A stretch of 12,362 nucleotides of DNA from Clostridia bacterium (lineage in GTDB: Bacteria > Bacillota > Clostridia > Christensenellales > Borkfalkiaceae): the NCBI GenBank assembly GCA_017631725.1, contig JAGBSS010000044.1, positions 1 through 12,362 on the forward strand, written 5' to 3'. A program made the translations under genes and the position numbers. The notes beneath the pieces were generated by a model. The model saw only the letters and a program-made list of their open reading frames with translations. It was not told the DNA's origin and ran no database searches. Below, one piece after another: positions 1 to 5,681 of the stretch (position 1 is its first letter; each line of letters begins with the position of its first letter).

Positions 1-45
1 CTAGCCCTTAGGAGGGGCTTGTTATATCCATTTAACTAAGGAACC
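1..45 (-). tRNA. tRNA-Arg (anticodon CCT), 5' portion, cut by the window edge
   Basis: On the minus strand the sequence folds as the first 45 nucleotides of a tRNA. The acceptor 5' strand is GGTTCCT (45 to 39), followed by T8 and A9. The D stem GTTA/TAAC encloses the eight-base loop AATGGATA, with the conserved A14, GG and A21. A26 follows, then a perfect five-pair anticodon stem AGCCC/GGGCT around the loop CTCCTAA. The anticodon CCT reads the arginine codon AGG. The variable loop, T arm and 3' acceptor strand lie beyond base 1, so a complete functional gene cannot be confirmed. It is the only one of four related copies here whose anticodon stem closes. No convincing promoter was found just upstream (46 to 120). 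tRNA-Arg genes are known integration targets for mobile elements. Confidence 0.85.
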
Positions 46-183
46 AAAATGGATTAAATTTATTTTATTTTTATTCCTATAATTAGTCCTAAAACTTTTT
101 AAGTCTTAAAAAGTGGCTATTTTCACTCGTTTTTACCATAAAAAGCATTGATTTTAGGTATATTAGACGGATAGACCAAGCGT

Positions 184-221
184 TTAGGAGGGCTCCGTTA
201 TATCCGTTTAACTATGAGCAG
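184..221 (-). pseudogene. tRNA-Arg(CCT) 5'-half fragment (copy 2)
   Basis: On the minus strand this copy has an acceptor-like CTGCTCA (221 to 215), then TA, the D arm GTTA-AACGGATA-TAAC, G26, GAGCC and the anticodon loop CTCCTAA. It matches the tRNA at the window edge up to loop position 38. The next bases (ACGCT) cannot pair with GAGCC, so the anticodon stem cannot form. No 3' half or T arm follows. It is therefore a truncated tRNA remnant, not a gene. A 13-bp stretch, TTATTTTTATTCC, lies on its 5' flank (261 to 273) and also on that of the edge tRNA (65 to 77), which suggests that flanking DNA was copied with it. Confidence 0.75.
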
Positions 222-502
222 ATTTTATTAAATTTTTATCGTTTTGACTCTATCTAATACTTATTTTTATTCCGCTTATTATTCCAAAATATCGGCTCTT
301 TTTTTCTATTCCGTTTCAAAATGCCTTTTACACACTTTTGGAATAGTTTAAGTATTCGATTGTGTCAATTTTGTGCTTTTTTAGGGGTATTATTCCGCAT
401 CAATTCTACATCGTGTTAATACATATCCAAAACTCGGCGAAATGCCATGTTTTAGGTATTACTTTTAGCCAAATCTCGTGTTTACACGAACTAATCCAAA
501 AG
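222..502. other. non-coding stretch between tRNA fragments
   Basis: These 281 bases between tRNA fragments 2 and 3 are very AT-rich. I see no gene: the only open frame crossing the area (from 362, plus strand) runs into tRNA fragment 3 and has no ribosome binding site. A hairpin CTCGTGTTTACACGAA lies at about 475 to 490. No T arm or tRNA 3' half can be found, which argues against an intron-split tRNA. Confidence 0.6.
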
Positions 503-540
503 TTAGGAGGGGCTTGTTATATCCGTTTAACTATGGAAAC
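503..540 (-). pseudogene. tRNA-Arg(CCT) 5'-half fragment (copy 3)
   Basis: Minus strand: acceptor 5' strand GTTTCCA (540 to 534), TA, D arm GTTA-AACGGATA-TAAC, A26, AGCCC, anticodon loop CTCCTAA. It then diverges at once (CTTTT instead of GGGCT). This is the closest of the three fragments to the edge tRNA in the anticodon region, yet the 3' half is missing and the stem cannot close. The break falls at the same nucleotide as in copy 2, just after loop position 38. It forms one end of the tandem repeat described separately. Confidence 0.78.
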
Positions 541-780
541 TTATGAGAATTAGGTTTTATAATAAATTAGCAGATTACAAGTTATAAAGTTCTTAACGGA
601 GATAACTTGTTTAGCCGAGCAAATTTATTTGCGAACGCGTTGCCTTTGGCAACTTATCCGTTTAACTATGGAAACAAATGAGAATTAAGTTTTTATAAAT
701 AATTAACACTTTACAAGTTATAAAGCTTTTAACGAGTATAACTTGTTTATCCGAGCAAATAATTTTTCAATGTATTGCCT
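521..780. repeat. imperfect tandem repeat, two units of about 125 bp, each with a conserved hairpin and a tRNA fragment
   Basis: Unit A (521 to 645) and unit B (656 to 780) align almost without gaps, with scattered substitutions. Both start with ATCCGTTTAACTATGGAAAC (the tRNA fragment, read on plus), continue through ATGAGAATTA and ACAAGTTATAAAG, and end with CCGAGCAAAT and TTGCCT. Each unit carries a perfect 9-bp inverted repeat, ACAAGTTAT/ATAACTTGT, around a 16-base spacer (577 to 610 and 713 to 746), with TTAACG conserved in the spacer. Unit A has two further hairpins: GCAAAT/ATTTGC (619 to 632) and, just past its end, GTTGCC-TTT-GGCAAC (639 to 653). No coding capacity is apparent. It looks like duplicated tRNA flank or the remnant of a small mobile element; which of these is not decidable here. 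Confidence 0.8.
655..675 (-). pseudogene. tRNA-Arg(CCT) 5'-end fragment (copy 4), D arm only
   Basis: Minus strand: GTTTCCA (675 to 669), TA, GTTA and the D loop AACGGATA, after which similarity stops (AGTTGCC instead of TAAC). Acceptor strand and D loop are identical to copy 3, so the two fragments are close relatives. Only 21 nucleotides of the tRNA remain. The break coincides with the start of a GTTGCC/GGCAAC hairpin at 639 to 653. Confidence 0.65.
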
Positions 781-849
781 AAATATATTAACACTTAACT
801 TAAAAATTTTCAACTGTTTTAAACGAGTAGAAAAAAGTTTTTTAATTTT

Positions 850-3165
850 TCACTTTAATACATAATTCCAAACCACGGGTAAATCAGAATAATTCCAATT
901 AGAATCCCACCCGCTTAACGCCTTTGATGCTTGACAGTAAACTGTTAGCAAAGTGCAACCATCGAAAACTCCTGCCCCCAAATTTGTTACGTTTTTAGAA
1001 ATAAAAATTTCCTTTAGTGAAGTGCAATCGCAAAAAGCATAAGAGCCTATGGTTGTTACGTTGCTACCAATAACCACGTTGGTTAGCATGTGGCAACTTG
1101 AAAAAGCCCATTCTCCAATACTTACAACCCCATTGCCGATATAAACACGTGTTAAAGAAGAACAATAAGAAAATGCATCGTTATCAATAACTTCTACACT
1201 ATCTGGTATAGCAATTTCTTTTAAAGAAGAGCAATAGGAAAAAGATTCTTTACCAATAATTAAAAGGCTATCTGGCAAGGAAATGCTTGTAAGAAAGTTG
1301 CAACCGTAAAATGCATATTCACTTATATTTACAACTGCACTTGGAAGGTTAAAGCCTTTGTTTTGTTTGCTTGCGGGATATAAAAGCAAGGTTTTGCCAT
1401 CTTTACTATATAAAACTCCGTTAATGGATTTATATACTGAATTATCTACCTTTACACTAAAATTAGACAAGCAATTGCAACCATAAAAAGCTCTTTCCCC
1501 AATGCTTATTACGCCACTGCCCAATACTATATTTTTAATAGCACTACAATATGAAAAGGCATAAGAACGTATATACGTTACACTATTAGGAACGACCAAG
1601 TCTTTTAATGAACTACAGCCATAAAAAGAACGGATGCCAATTGTTGCTACCCCACTTGGAATAGAAAAATTTGTTAACGAACTACACCCGTAAAAGGCGT
1701 AGTCGTTTATAGCCGTTAAATTATTAGGAACAATAATACTTGTTAATGAACTGCAACCATAAAAGGCATAACTATTTATATTTCCACCGGTTATGGTAAC
1801 TTTTGCTAAAGAAATTGGAACGTAGCCTTTATTTCCGCCATAAGTTATAGCACCAAAAACGTAGCCAAAATGAGAATAATTAGCATCGTTTTCACTCGCA
1901 CCAACAAATGGCAATGTCAGTTCTAATAAAGACGTGCAATTTCGGAAAGCACTTTCCCCAATACTAACTACGCTATCAGGTACAACCACGCTTGATAAAG
2001 AGTGGCAACTTGCAAAAGAATATTCGCCAATATTTGTTAAATTATTATTTAAATTTATGTTTGACAATGAAATGCAGTTATAAAAAGCATAATCTTTTAT
2101 AGCATTGCCCGTTATTGTAACCTTATTTAATAAATTAGGAACGCAAGTAGCGTTTTCGTTATAGTTTTTTGCACCGAAAAGATAACCAAAGTGGCAATTA
2201 ACATTATCGTTTTTACTTGCACCTGTAAACGGCAAAGTTATTTCCTTTAAAGACGTGCAATTAGTAAAAGCATTTTCCCCTATGCTTATAACACTGTCTG
2301 GAATAACAATGTTTGTAAGGCTATATCCTGCAAAAGCCGAATCTCCAATCGCCGTAACGGAATTGGATATATAGGCACTTTTAATGTAAGATTTATATTT
2401 AGAAAAACCTACGGCAGTACCCAAATAATGCTCTACCTGATAATTATCAGCACTTATTTTTATCACGAGAGAACCGCCATCTTTATCAATAACTTGGTTA
2501 TTACAATGTGAACAAGTTTCTCCAACTGCTAAATTTTGGTGGACAGAAGGAGCATCTATTAAAACACTTGAAACCATTTCTCTCTTGGTTTCTTGACATC
2601 TTGAGCATTTATAACTTTGAGTACCAAAAGAAAGGGTGCAACTTACGTTAGGTTCACCATTTTTGCACCAATTATGCCCAAGTGCAGAATTCTCTTTTTC
2701 GATTGTATGAACATTATCGCACCCATAGTCGCAACGGGCAGTTTCCGTGCCGTTTGCTTGACAAGTTGCATTGTTATCGTAAACGTAGTTAGTGAAAGAG
2801 TGTGATAAAAGTGAATCTTCTACTTCCCTTATGTGAAATTTGTTACAACCAAACTCACAAAATGCGGTTTCCGTGCCTTTTTCTATACAACTTGCATCGT
2901 TATTATAAACGTAATTAGAAAACAAGTGGTCTACCTTTTGGCCATTTTCGTACGTTTCTGTTCCCCTTTCCCCACAAGAGCAAACATAATAGTATTTTTC
3001 TGGAGTTTGGCAAGTAGCAGGAGATGCAAGGTATTCAATTTCAATAACTTGCTTGCTAAAATTATGTTTGTGCTCTGGTTCTTTTACACCGCAAGCGGAA
3101 AAAGCCACCATTAAAAGGCTTAGCGCAAACATAAGTATTAAAATAGATAAAATTTTCTTTTTCAC
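850..3165 (-). CDS. BspA-like leucine-rich-repeat surface lipoprotein
   Basis: A predicted exported lipoprotein of 771 residues. The start is GTG at 3165, placed by AAGGAGA (3173 to 3179) seven bases upstream and by the basic MKKK start of a signal peptide. The hydrophobic core (residues 5 to 22) is followed by FSAC with Cys25, a slightly atypical lipobox. Residues 30 to 225 hold Cys- and His-rich modules, including two clear repeats (NYVYNNDASC and NYVYDNNATC, each followed by GTETAxC and GC). Residues 265 to 745 are treponemal/BspA-type leucine-rich repeats (LRR_5), with the recurring motif IGxxAFxxCxSLxxIxxPxSV. Two homologous non-canonical inserts (about 311 to 352 and 418 to 460) share LPFxGASxND and HFGYxFGA. 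Near 571 to 605 is the island GVLYSKDGKTLLLYPA, common in this family. There is no LPxTG or C-terminal anchor, so a lipid anchor is inferred. BspA proteins are linked to adhesion, but the ligand is unknown here. It is transcribed alone. Confidence 0.9.
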   Translation of the reverse strand: MKKKILSILILMFALSLLMVAFSACGVKEPEHKHNFSKQVIEIEYLASPATCQTPEKYYYVCSCGERGTETYENGQKVDHLFSNYVYNNDASCIEKGTETAFCEFGCNKFHIREVEDSLLSHSFTNYVYDNNATCQANGTETARCDYGCDNVHTIEKENSALGHNWCKNGEPNVSCTLSFGTQSYKCSRCQETKREMVSSVLIDAPSVHQNLAVGETCSHCNNQVIDKDGGSLVIKISADNYQVEHYLGTAVGFSKYKSYIKSAYISNSVTAIGDSAFAGYSLTNIVIPDSVISIGENAFTNCTSLKEITLPFTGASKNDNVNCHFGYLFGAKNYNENATCVPNLLNKVTITGNAIKDYAFYNCISLSNINLNNNLTNIGEYSFASCHSLSSVVVPDSVVSIGESAFRNCTSLLELTLPFVGASENDANYSHFGYVFGAITYGGNKGYVPISLAKVTITGGNINSYAFYGCSSLTSIIVPNNLTAINDYAFYGCSSLTNFSIPSGVATIGIRSFYGCSSLKDLVVPNSVTYIRSYAFSYCSAIKNIVLGSGVISIGERAFYGCNCLSNFSVKVDNSVYKSINGVLYSKDGKTLLLYPASKQNKGFNLPSAVVNISEYAFYGCNFLTSISLPDSLLIIGKESFSYCSSLKEIAIPDSVEVIDNDAFSYCSSLTRVYIGNGVVSIGEWAFSSCHMLTNVVIGSNVTTIGSYAFCDCTSLKEIFISKNVTNLGAGVFDGCTLLTVYCQASKALSGWDSNWNYSDLPVVWNYVLK

Positions 3166-3202
3166 TTATCTATCTCCTTAACAAGCAGTTAATTACCTTT
3201 TT

Positions 3203-3231
3203 ATTTTAACATCTTTTAAAGGTAAAGTCAA
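3203..3231 (-). promoter_or_regulatory. promoter of the BspA-like lipoprotein gene
   Basis: Minus strand: TTGACT (3231 to 3226), a 17-base spacer, and TAAAAT (3208 to 3203) preceded by TGT, an extended -10. It lies about 38 bases upstream of the GTG start. An 8-bp inverted repeat, TTACCTTT (3193 to 3200) and AAAGGTAA (3218 to 3225), brackets the -10 box and could be an operator. Confidence 0.75.
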
Positions 3232-3275
3232 TTTTAAAAATGAGCGATACTTCATAAAATTTCTTGATAAAATGT

Positions 3276-3307
3276 AAAACCACTATAGAAGTATCTACAG
3301 TGGTTTT
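3276..3307 (-). terminator. intrinsic terminator of the perR-rubrerythrin operon
   Basis: Minus strand: AAAACCACT and GTAGA, a short loop, then TCTAT and AGTGGTTTT. This is a stem of about 13 pairs with one G-T wobble, followed by TTTTACATTTT. It begins 36 bases after the rubrerythrin stop and separates that operon from the BspA-like gene. Confidence 0.75.
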
Positions 3308-3342
3308 TGGGTATTATATTTTAATTATAATTAAAATATTTT

Positions 3343-3885
3343 TTATTTAAAATATCTTTTTAAAAGACCTTCAAACGCTTTGCCGTGGCGAGCTTCATCT
3401 CTTGCCATTTCGTGAACGGTGTCGTGAATTGCATCTAAACCAAGTTCTTTTGCCTTTTTAGCAAGTTCAAATTTGCCCATAGTTGCGCCGTTTTCTGCAT
3501 CAACACGAAGTTCTAAATTCTTTTTGGTAGAATCTGTAACAACTTCACCTAAAAGCTCTGCAAATTTAGCAGCGTGTTCTGCTTCTTCATAAGCGGCTTT
3601 TTCCCAATATAAACCAATTTCTGGGTAGCCTTCTCTATGAGCAACCCTTGCCATTGCAAGATACATACCAACTTCGGTACATTCTCCGGTGAAATTCATT
3701 CTTAATCCTTCAATAATTTCTGGGTCAACACCTTTAGCAATACCAACATTGTGTTCTGCAGCCCAAGTTTTACCTTCTACCTGTTCTTTAAACTTAACAG
3801 ATGGCGCTTTACATTGTGGACAAGCATCTATAACGCTATCACCTTGATGAACATAACCGCAAATTGTGCAAACAAACTTTTTCAT
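3343..3885 (-). CDS. rubrerythrin (rubredoxin domain first, reverse type)
   Basis: A cytoplasmic non-haem iron peroxidase of 180 residues that reduces hydrogen peroxide, using electrons passed through its rubredoxin centre. Residues 1 to 36 form the rubredoxin-like domain with the iron ligands Cys6, Cys9, Cys22 and Cys25 (CTIC and CPQC). The remainder is a ferritin-like four-helix diiron domain, with Glu68/Glu71 in helix 1, EEAEH at 100 to 104, Glu131, and DEARH at 163 to 167. In classical rubrerythrin the rubredoxin domain is C-terminal. The N-terminal arrangement is that of the 'reverse' rubrerythrins described in clostridia. AAGGAGA lies seven to eight bases before the ATG. The gene sits 34 bases behind perR with no terminator between, so PerR control of its own operon is likely. 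The electron donor is not encoded nearby. Confidence 0.93.
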   Translation of the reverse strand: MKKFVCTICGYVHQGDSVIDACPQCKAPSVKFKEQVEGKTWAAEHNVGIAKGVDPEIIEGLRMNFTGECTEVGMYLAMARVAHREGYPEIGLYWEKAAYEEAEHAAKFAELLGEVVTDSTKKNLELRVDAENGATMGKFELAKKAKELGLDAIHDTVHEMARDEARHGKAFEGLLKRYFK

Positions 3886-3919
3886 AATTTTATCTCCTTT
3901 TTATATACAAATAATTTTT

Positions 3920-4285
3920 TTATTTTTGACAATCGGGACAAATCCCGTAATAAACACATTTTTCGCTTGAAACGACAAGCCCCAACTGGTTTAACTCTTT
4001 TGGAGTTTCTGCCGGTTGAAATAAATCGATAATTTTTCCACACTTGTCACATAAAAAGTGGCTGTGGCGGGAAACGTCACCATCGTAATGAATTTTTTTG
4101 TCTTGCGTTTCTAAAGTTAAAATTGTCCCTTCTTCTGATAATTGCTTTAAGTTTCTATAAACCGTGCCTAAACTTATGTTTGGCTCTATCTCCCTTGCAG
4201 AAGCATATATCATATCCGCCGTAGGGTGATCTTTTCTGTTTTTTAACATATTAGCAATTAATTCCCTTTGCCTTGAATAACGCAT
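3920..4285 (-). CDS. perR: PerR-type peroxide-sensing repressor (Fur family)
   Basis: A metal-dependent DNA-binding repressor of 121 residues. The frame is open up to 4348, but that extension would cross the promoter at 4320 to 4348. The chosen start is the ATG at 4285, with GAGG eight bases before it and MRYSRQRE matching Fur-family N-termini. The winged helix (about 1 to 65) contains DHPTAD and the recognition segment SLGTVYRNL. All five ligands of the regulatory metal site of Bacillus subtilis PerR have counterparts: His20, Asp68, His74, His76 and Asp87. The Asp at the residue-85 position (PerR numbering) argues for PerR rather than Fur, which usually has Glu. Two CxxC pairs (79/82 and 116/119) form the structural zinc site. 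With rubrerythrin directly downstream it forms a peroxide-defence unit. The N-terminus is shorter than in B. subtilis PerR. Confidence 0.88.
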   Translation of the reverse strand: MRYSRQRELIANMLKNRKDHPTADMIYASAREIEPNISLGTVYRNLKQLSEEGTILTLETQDKKIHYDGDVSRHSHFLCDKCGKIIDLFQPAETPKELNQLGLVVSSEKCVYYGICPDCQK

Positions 4286-4303
4286 ATGTATAACCTCGTT
4301 ATC

Positions 4304-4316
4304 AGTAATGATTACT
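4304..4316 (-). promoter_or_regulatory. candidate PerR/Fur-family operator
   Basis: AGTAAT-G-ATTACT is a perfect 6-1-6 inverted repeat over the predicted transcription start of perR. It keeps the TAATNATTA core of the 7-1-7 PerR and Fur boxes but departs from TTATAATNATTATAA in the outer bases. Position and symmetry suggest autorepression; binding is inferred. Confidence 0.6.
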
Positions 4317-4319
4317 ATT

Positions 4320-4348
4320 ATTATATTTAATGTTAAGCCTTTTGTCAA
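4320..4348 (-). promoter_or_regulatory. consensus promoter of the perR-rubrerythrin operon
   Basis: Minus strand: a perfect TTGACA (4348 to 4343), a 17-base spacer, and a perfect TATAAT (4325 to 4320). The expected transcription start is near 4313, giving a leader of about 28 bases before the ATG at 4285. This is the strongest promoter in the window. Such strength fits a gene that is held down by a repressor. Confidence 0.88.
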
Positions 4349-4631
4349 CTATTTTTTCAAATAATTTTTTAAAATTTAAAAAAAATTTTTTAGTAAATTT
4401 TTAGTGGTAAAAGTAATAATAAAGTTTTAGTTTTTATAACAATTACCCTTTCTTGCAAGAAAAAACGGGTATTTTGTCTAACTATAAAAATTAAAAATAA
4501 ATTTAGTTTTTTATAGTCATAAAAGCTGAATAATAAGCAATTTTATGGGGTAAACTCTTTAACGCAGAGTACACTTTATTATCAAAATTTACATAAATTG
4601 ATAAGGGGAAACACTCTACTTTGGAGAAGAC
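4349..4631. other. divergent intergenic region between perR and mazF
   Basis: This AT-rich, non-coding stretch contains no antitoxin-sized frame. It holds a terminator-like structure, TACCC...GGGTA (4444 to 4471), which encloses the palindrome TTTCTTGCAAGAAA (4449 to 4462) and is followed by TTTT on the plus strand. Two related motifs lie near mazF: GGGGTAAACTCT with AGAGT (4547 to 4570) and GGGGAAACACTCT with GGAGA (4605 to 4627), 58 bases apart. No convincing -35/-10 pair for mazF was found. Confidence 0.55.
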
Positions 4632-4997
4632 ATGATAAAACGTGGAGAACTTTATTACGCAGACTTAAGCCCTGTTGTGGGCAGTGAGCAGGGCGGAGTG
4701 CGCCCTATTTTAATAGTGCAAAACGATACGGGAAATAAATATAGTCCCACCGTTATAGCCGCCGCCGTGACAAGCAAACTTACAAAGGCAAAACTGCCAA
4801 CGCATATAGAGATAACAGCAAACGAGTTTGGGCTTGTAAAAGACTCCGTTATTCTTTTAGAACAAATAAGAACGTTAGATAAAAGAAGACTAAAAGAGAA
4901 GATAGGAGAACTTTCCCCTTCTACAATGCGAAAGGTAAACGGAGCGCTTTTAATAAGCCTTGGATTTAACGACTTTTTATCTGCCGATACCGTTTAA
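4632..4997 (+). CDS. mazF: MazF/EndoA-type mRNA endoribonuclease toxin, no linked antitoxin
   Basis: A protein of 121 residues, close in length and sequence to Bacillus subtilis EndoA (MazF). That family cuts single-stranded RNA, mainly mRNA, at short specific sites, and is neutralised by a small antitoxin. Family blocks are intact: [12 protein letters not shown] at the N-terminus, GSEQGGVRP (17 to 25), LPTHIEI in the middle and [10 protein letters not shown] towards the C-terminus. The catalytic Arg and Thr of EndoA correspond to Arg24 and Thr47, so the enzyme looks active. GGAG (4623 to 4626) lies five bases before the ATG. It is the only plus-strand gene. The usual upstream antitoxin gene is absent: the 283 bases before it hold no suitable frame. 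The antitoxin may be unlinked or lost. Its 3' end overlaps the convergent neighbour by a few bases. Confidence 0.92.
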   Translation: MIKRGELYYADLSPVVGSEQGGVRPILIVQNDTGNKYSPTVIAAAVTSKLTKAKLPTHIEITANEFGLVKDSVILLEQIRTLDKRRLKEKIGELSPSTMRKVNGALLISLGFNDFLSADTV

Positions 4998-5000
4998 ACG
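4991..5000. other. convergent stop-codon overlap in a palindrome
   Basis: CGTTTAAACG is a perfect 10-bp palindrome containing the mazF stop TAA (4995 to 4997, plus) and the neighbour's stop TAA (4996 to 4994, minus). The genes thus overlap tail to tail, with no terminator visible between them. Confidence 0.8.
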
Positions 5001-5398
5001 TTTTCTGAAACCAAAACTAACTTTTCCTTTTTATACCTTTCTATTGCCCTAACGTACTTTTCAGACAAGTCTAAAGTATAGCGTTGTTTTTCTTCGTATG
5101 AAAGAGAATTAAAGTAATCTTTATCGGTAAGTCTACCTAAAGCATCGGAAACTTCCCCTTCGGTATCTAACAGGGTTTTTACTTTTTTATAAAACTCTTC
5201 TTCAAAGTCTTCACCCCTTTTTATATCGTTTAAAACTCTTTCCGCATAATATTCTTTTACCTTGGAAATAGAAACGCCGTTATCTTGTGCCTTTTTAATA
5301 TCTTCTGTAAGGTTTTTATTGTACCTTTGCCAAAACCCTGTTTTTAAGCGTTGTTTGGCTTCTTTTGCGTATTGTTTTAACGATTTAGACTCTTCCAT
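4994..5398 (-). CDS. uncharacterised charged helical protein, 134 residues
   Basis: I do not recognise the family. The protein is rich in Lys, Glu, Asp and Tyr, has no Cys or His, and shows no signal peptide or membrane segment, so a soluble, mostly helical cytoplasmic protein is likely. Visible segments are [20 protein letters not shown] near the N-terminus, an acidic-basic middle ([12 protein letters not shown]), and [13 protein letters not shown] followed by a helical C-terminus. The start at 5398 is supported by AAGGAA (5406 to 5411) seven bases upstream. It lies behind the rpsU terminator with no clear promoter of its own, so it may rely on read-through. It converges on mazF, and the two stop codons overlap. 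It does not resemble a MazE-type antitoxin: it is on the opposite strand and has no DNA-binding motif that I can see. Confidence 0.75.
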   Translation of the reverse strand: MEESKSLKQYAKEAKQRLKTGFWQRYNKNLTEDIKKAQDNGVSISKVKEYYAERVLNDIKRGEDFEEEFYKKVKTLLDTEGEVSDALGRLTDKDYFNSLSYEEKQRYTLDLSEKYVRAIERYKKEKLVLVSENV

Positions 5399-5446
5399 TT
5401 TTATTTTCCTTTTTTATATTACAATTTTCTACATTTTTCGCAGACA

Positions 5447-5478
5447 AAAAATAAAGCCTACCATTATTGGTAGGCCTT
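5447..5478 (-). terminator. intrinsic terminator of rpsU
   Basis: Minus strand: AAGGCCTACC, loop AATAAT, GGTAGGCTTT. The stem has seven strong pairs extended by a G-T and two A-T pairs, and TTATTTTTT follows. It starts four bases after the rpsU stop. Confidence 0.85.
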
Positions 5479-5481
5479 AAA

Positions 5482-5661
5482 TTATCCTTTTAAACTACGT
5501 TTTCTAGCTGCTTCGGATTTCTTTTTTCTTTTAACGGAGGGGCTTTCGTAAAATTCTTTTTTACGCATATCGCCAACGATACCGTCTCTTGAACATTTTC
5601 TTTTAAAACGCCTTAAAGCGCTATCTAAATTTTCGTTTTCGCCAACTCTAACTATAGACAT
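5482..5661 (-). CDS. rpsU: 30S ribosomal protein S21
   Basis: A basic protein of 59 codons, short enough to be missed by length-filtered gene calling. It begins [20 protein letters not shown], continues with [10 protein letters not shown] and [20 protein letters not shown], and ends in SLKG. This is the standard bacterial S21 pattern, with a conserved N-terminal block and a Lys/Arg-rich C-terminal helix that binds 16S rRNA on the platform of the small subunit near the anti-Shine-Dalgarno region. The ATG at 5661 follows a very strong AAAGGAGGGG (5669 to 5678). It has its own promoter and terminator, so it is a single-gene transcript. In many Clostridia rpsU directly follows the HIT gene; here a transporter lies between. 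Confidence 0.95.
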   Translation of the reverse strand: MSIVRVGENENLDSALRRFKRKCSRDGIVGDMRKKEFYESPSVKRKKKSEAARKRSLKG

Positions 5662-5681
5662 CTCTTTTCCCCTCCTTTGCC

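Noticed and set aside
222..502. Group I intron splitting a tRNA-Arg(CCT)
   Set aside because: No 3' exon with GGGCT and a T arm could be found downstream, and I did not recognise group I core elements.
504..540. AGGAGGGG followed by ATG (506 to 536), looking like a start signal repeated in several copies
   Set aside because: The spacing is about 20 bases and the frame stops after six codons. The purine run is the complement of the tRNA anticodon region.
1..540. Possible CRISPR array or generic dispersed repeat, from the recurring TTATATCCGTTTAACTAT motif
   Set aside because: Copies are few and irregularly spaced, and are explained better as tRNA-Arg 5' fragments.
362..553. 63-codon plus-strand open frame in the left intergenic region
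   Set aside because: It lacks a ribosome binding site, has unremarkable composition, and its end is the tRNA-Arg fragment at 503 to 540 read on the other strand.
781..849. Terminator for the BspA-like gene
   Set aside because: Only an A/T-only self-complementary run (near 829 to 848) is visible, with no stable stem.
2617..3114. Plus-strand frames opposite the BspA-like gene
   Set aside because: They are shadows of the minus-strand repeats, without ribosome binding sites.
5416..5444. Possible promoter for the 134-residue protein (TAATAT at 5416 to 5421)
   Set aside because: No matching -35 box, and the implied transcription start would fall on the ribosome binding site.
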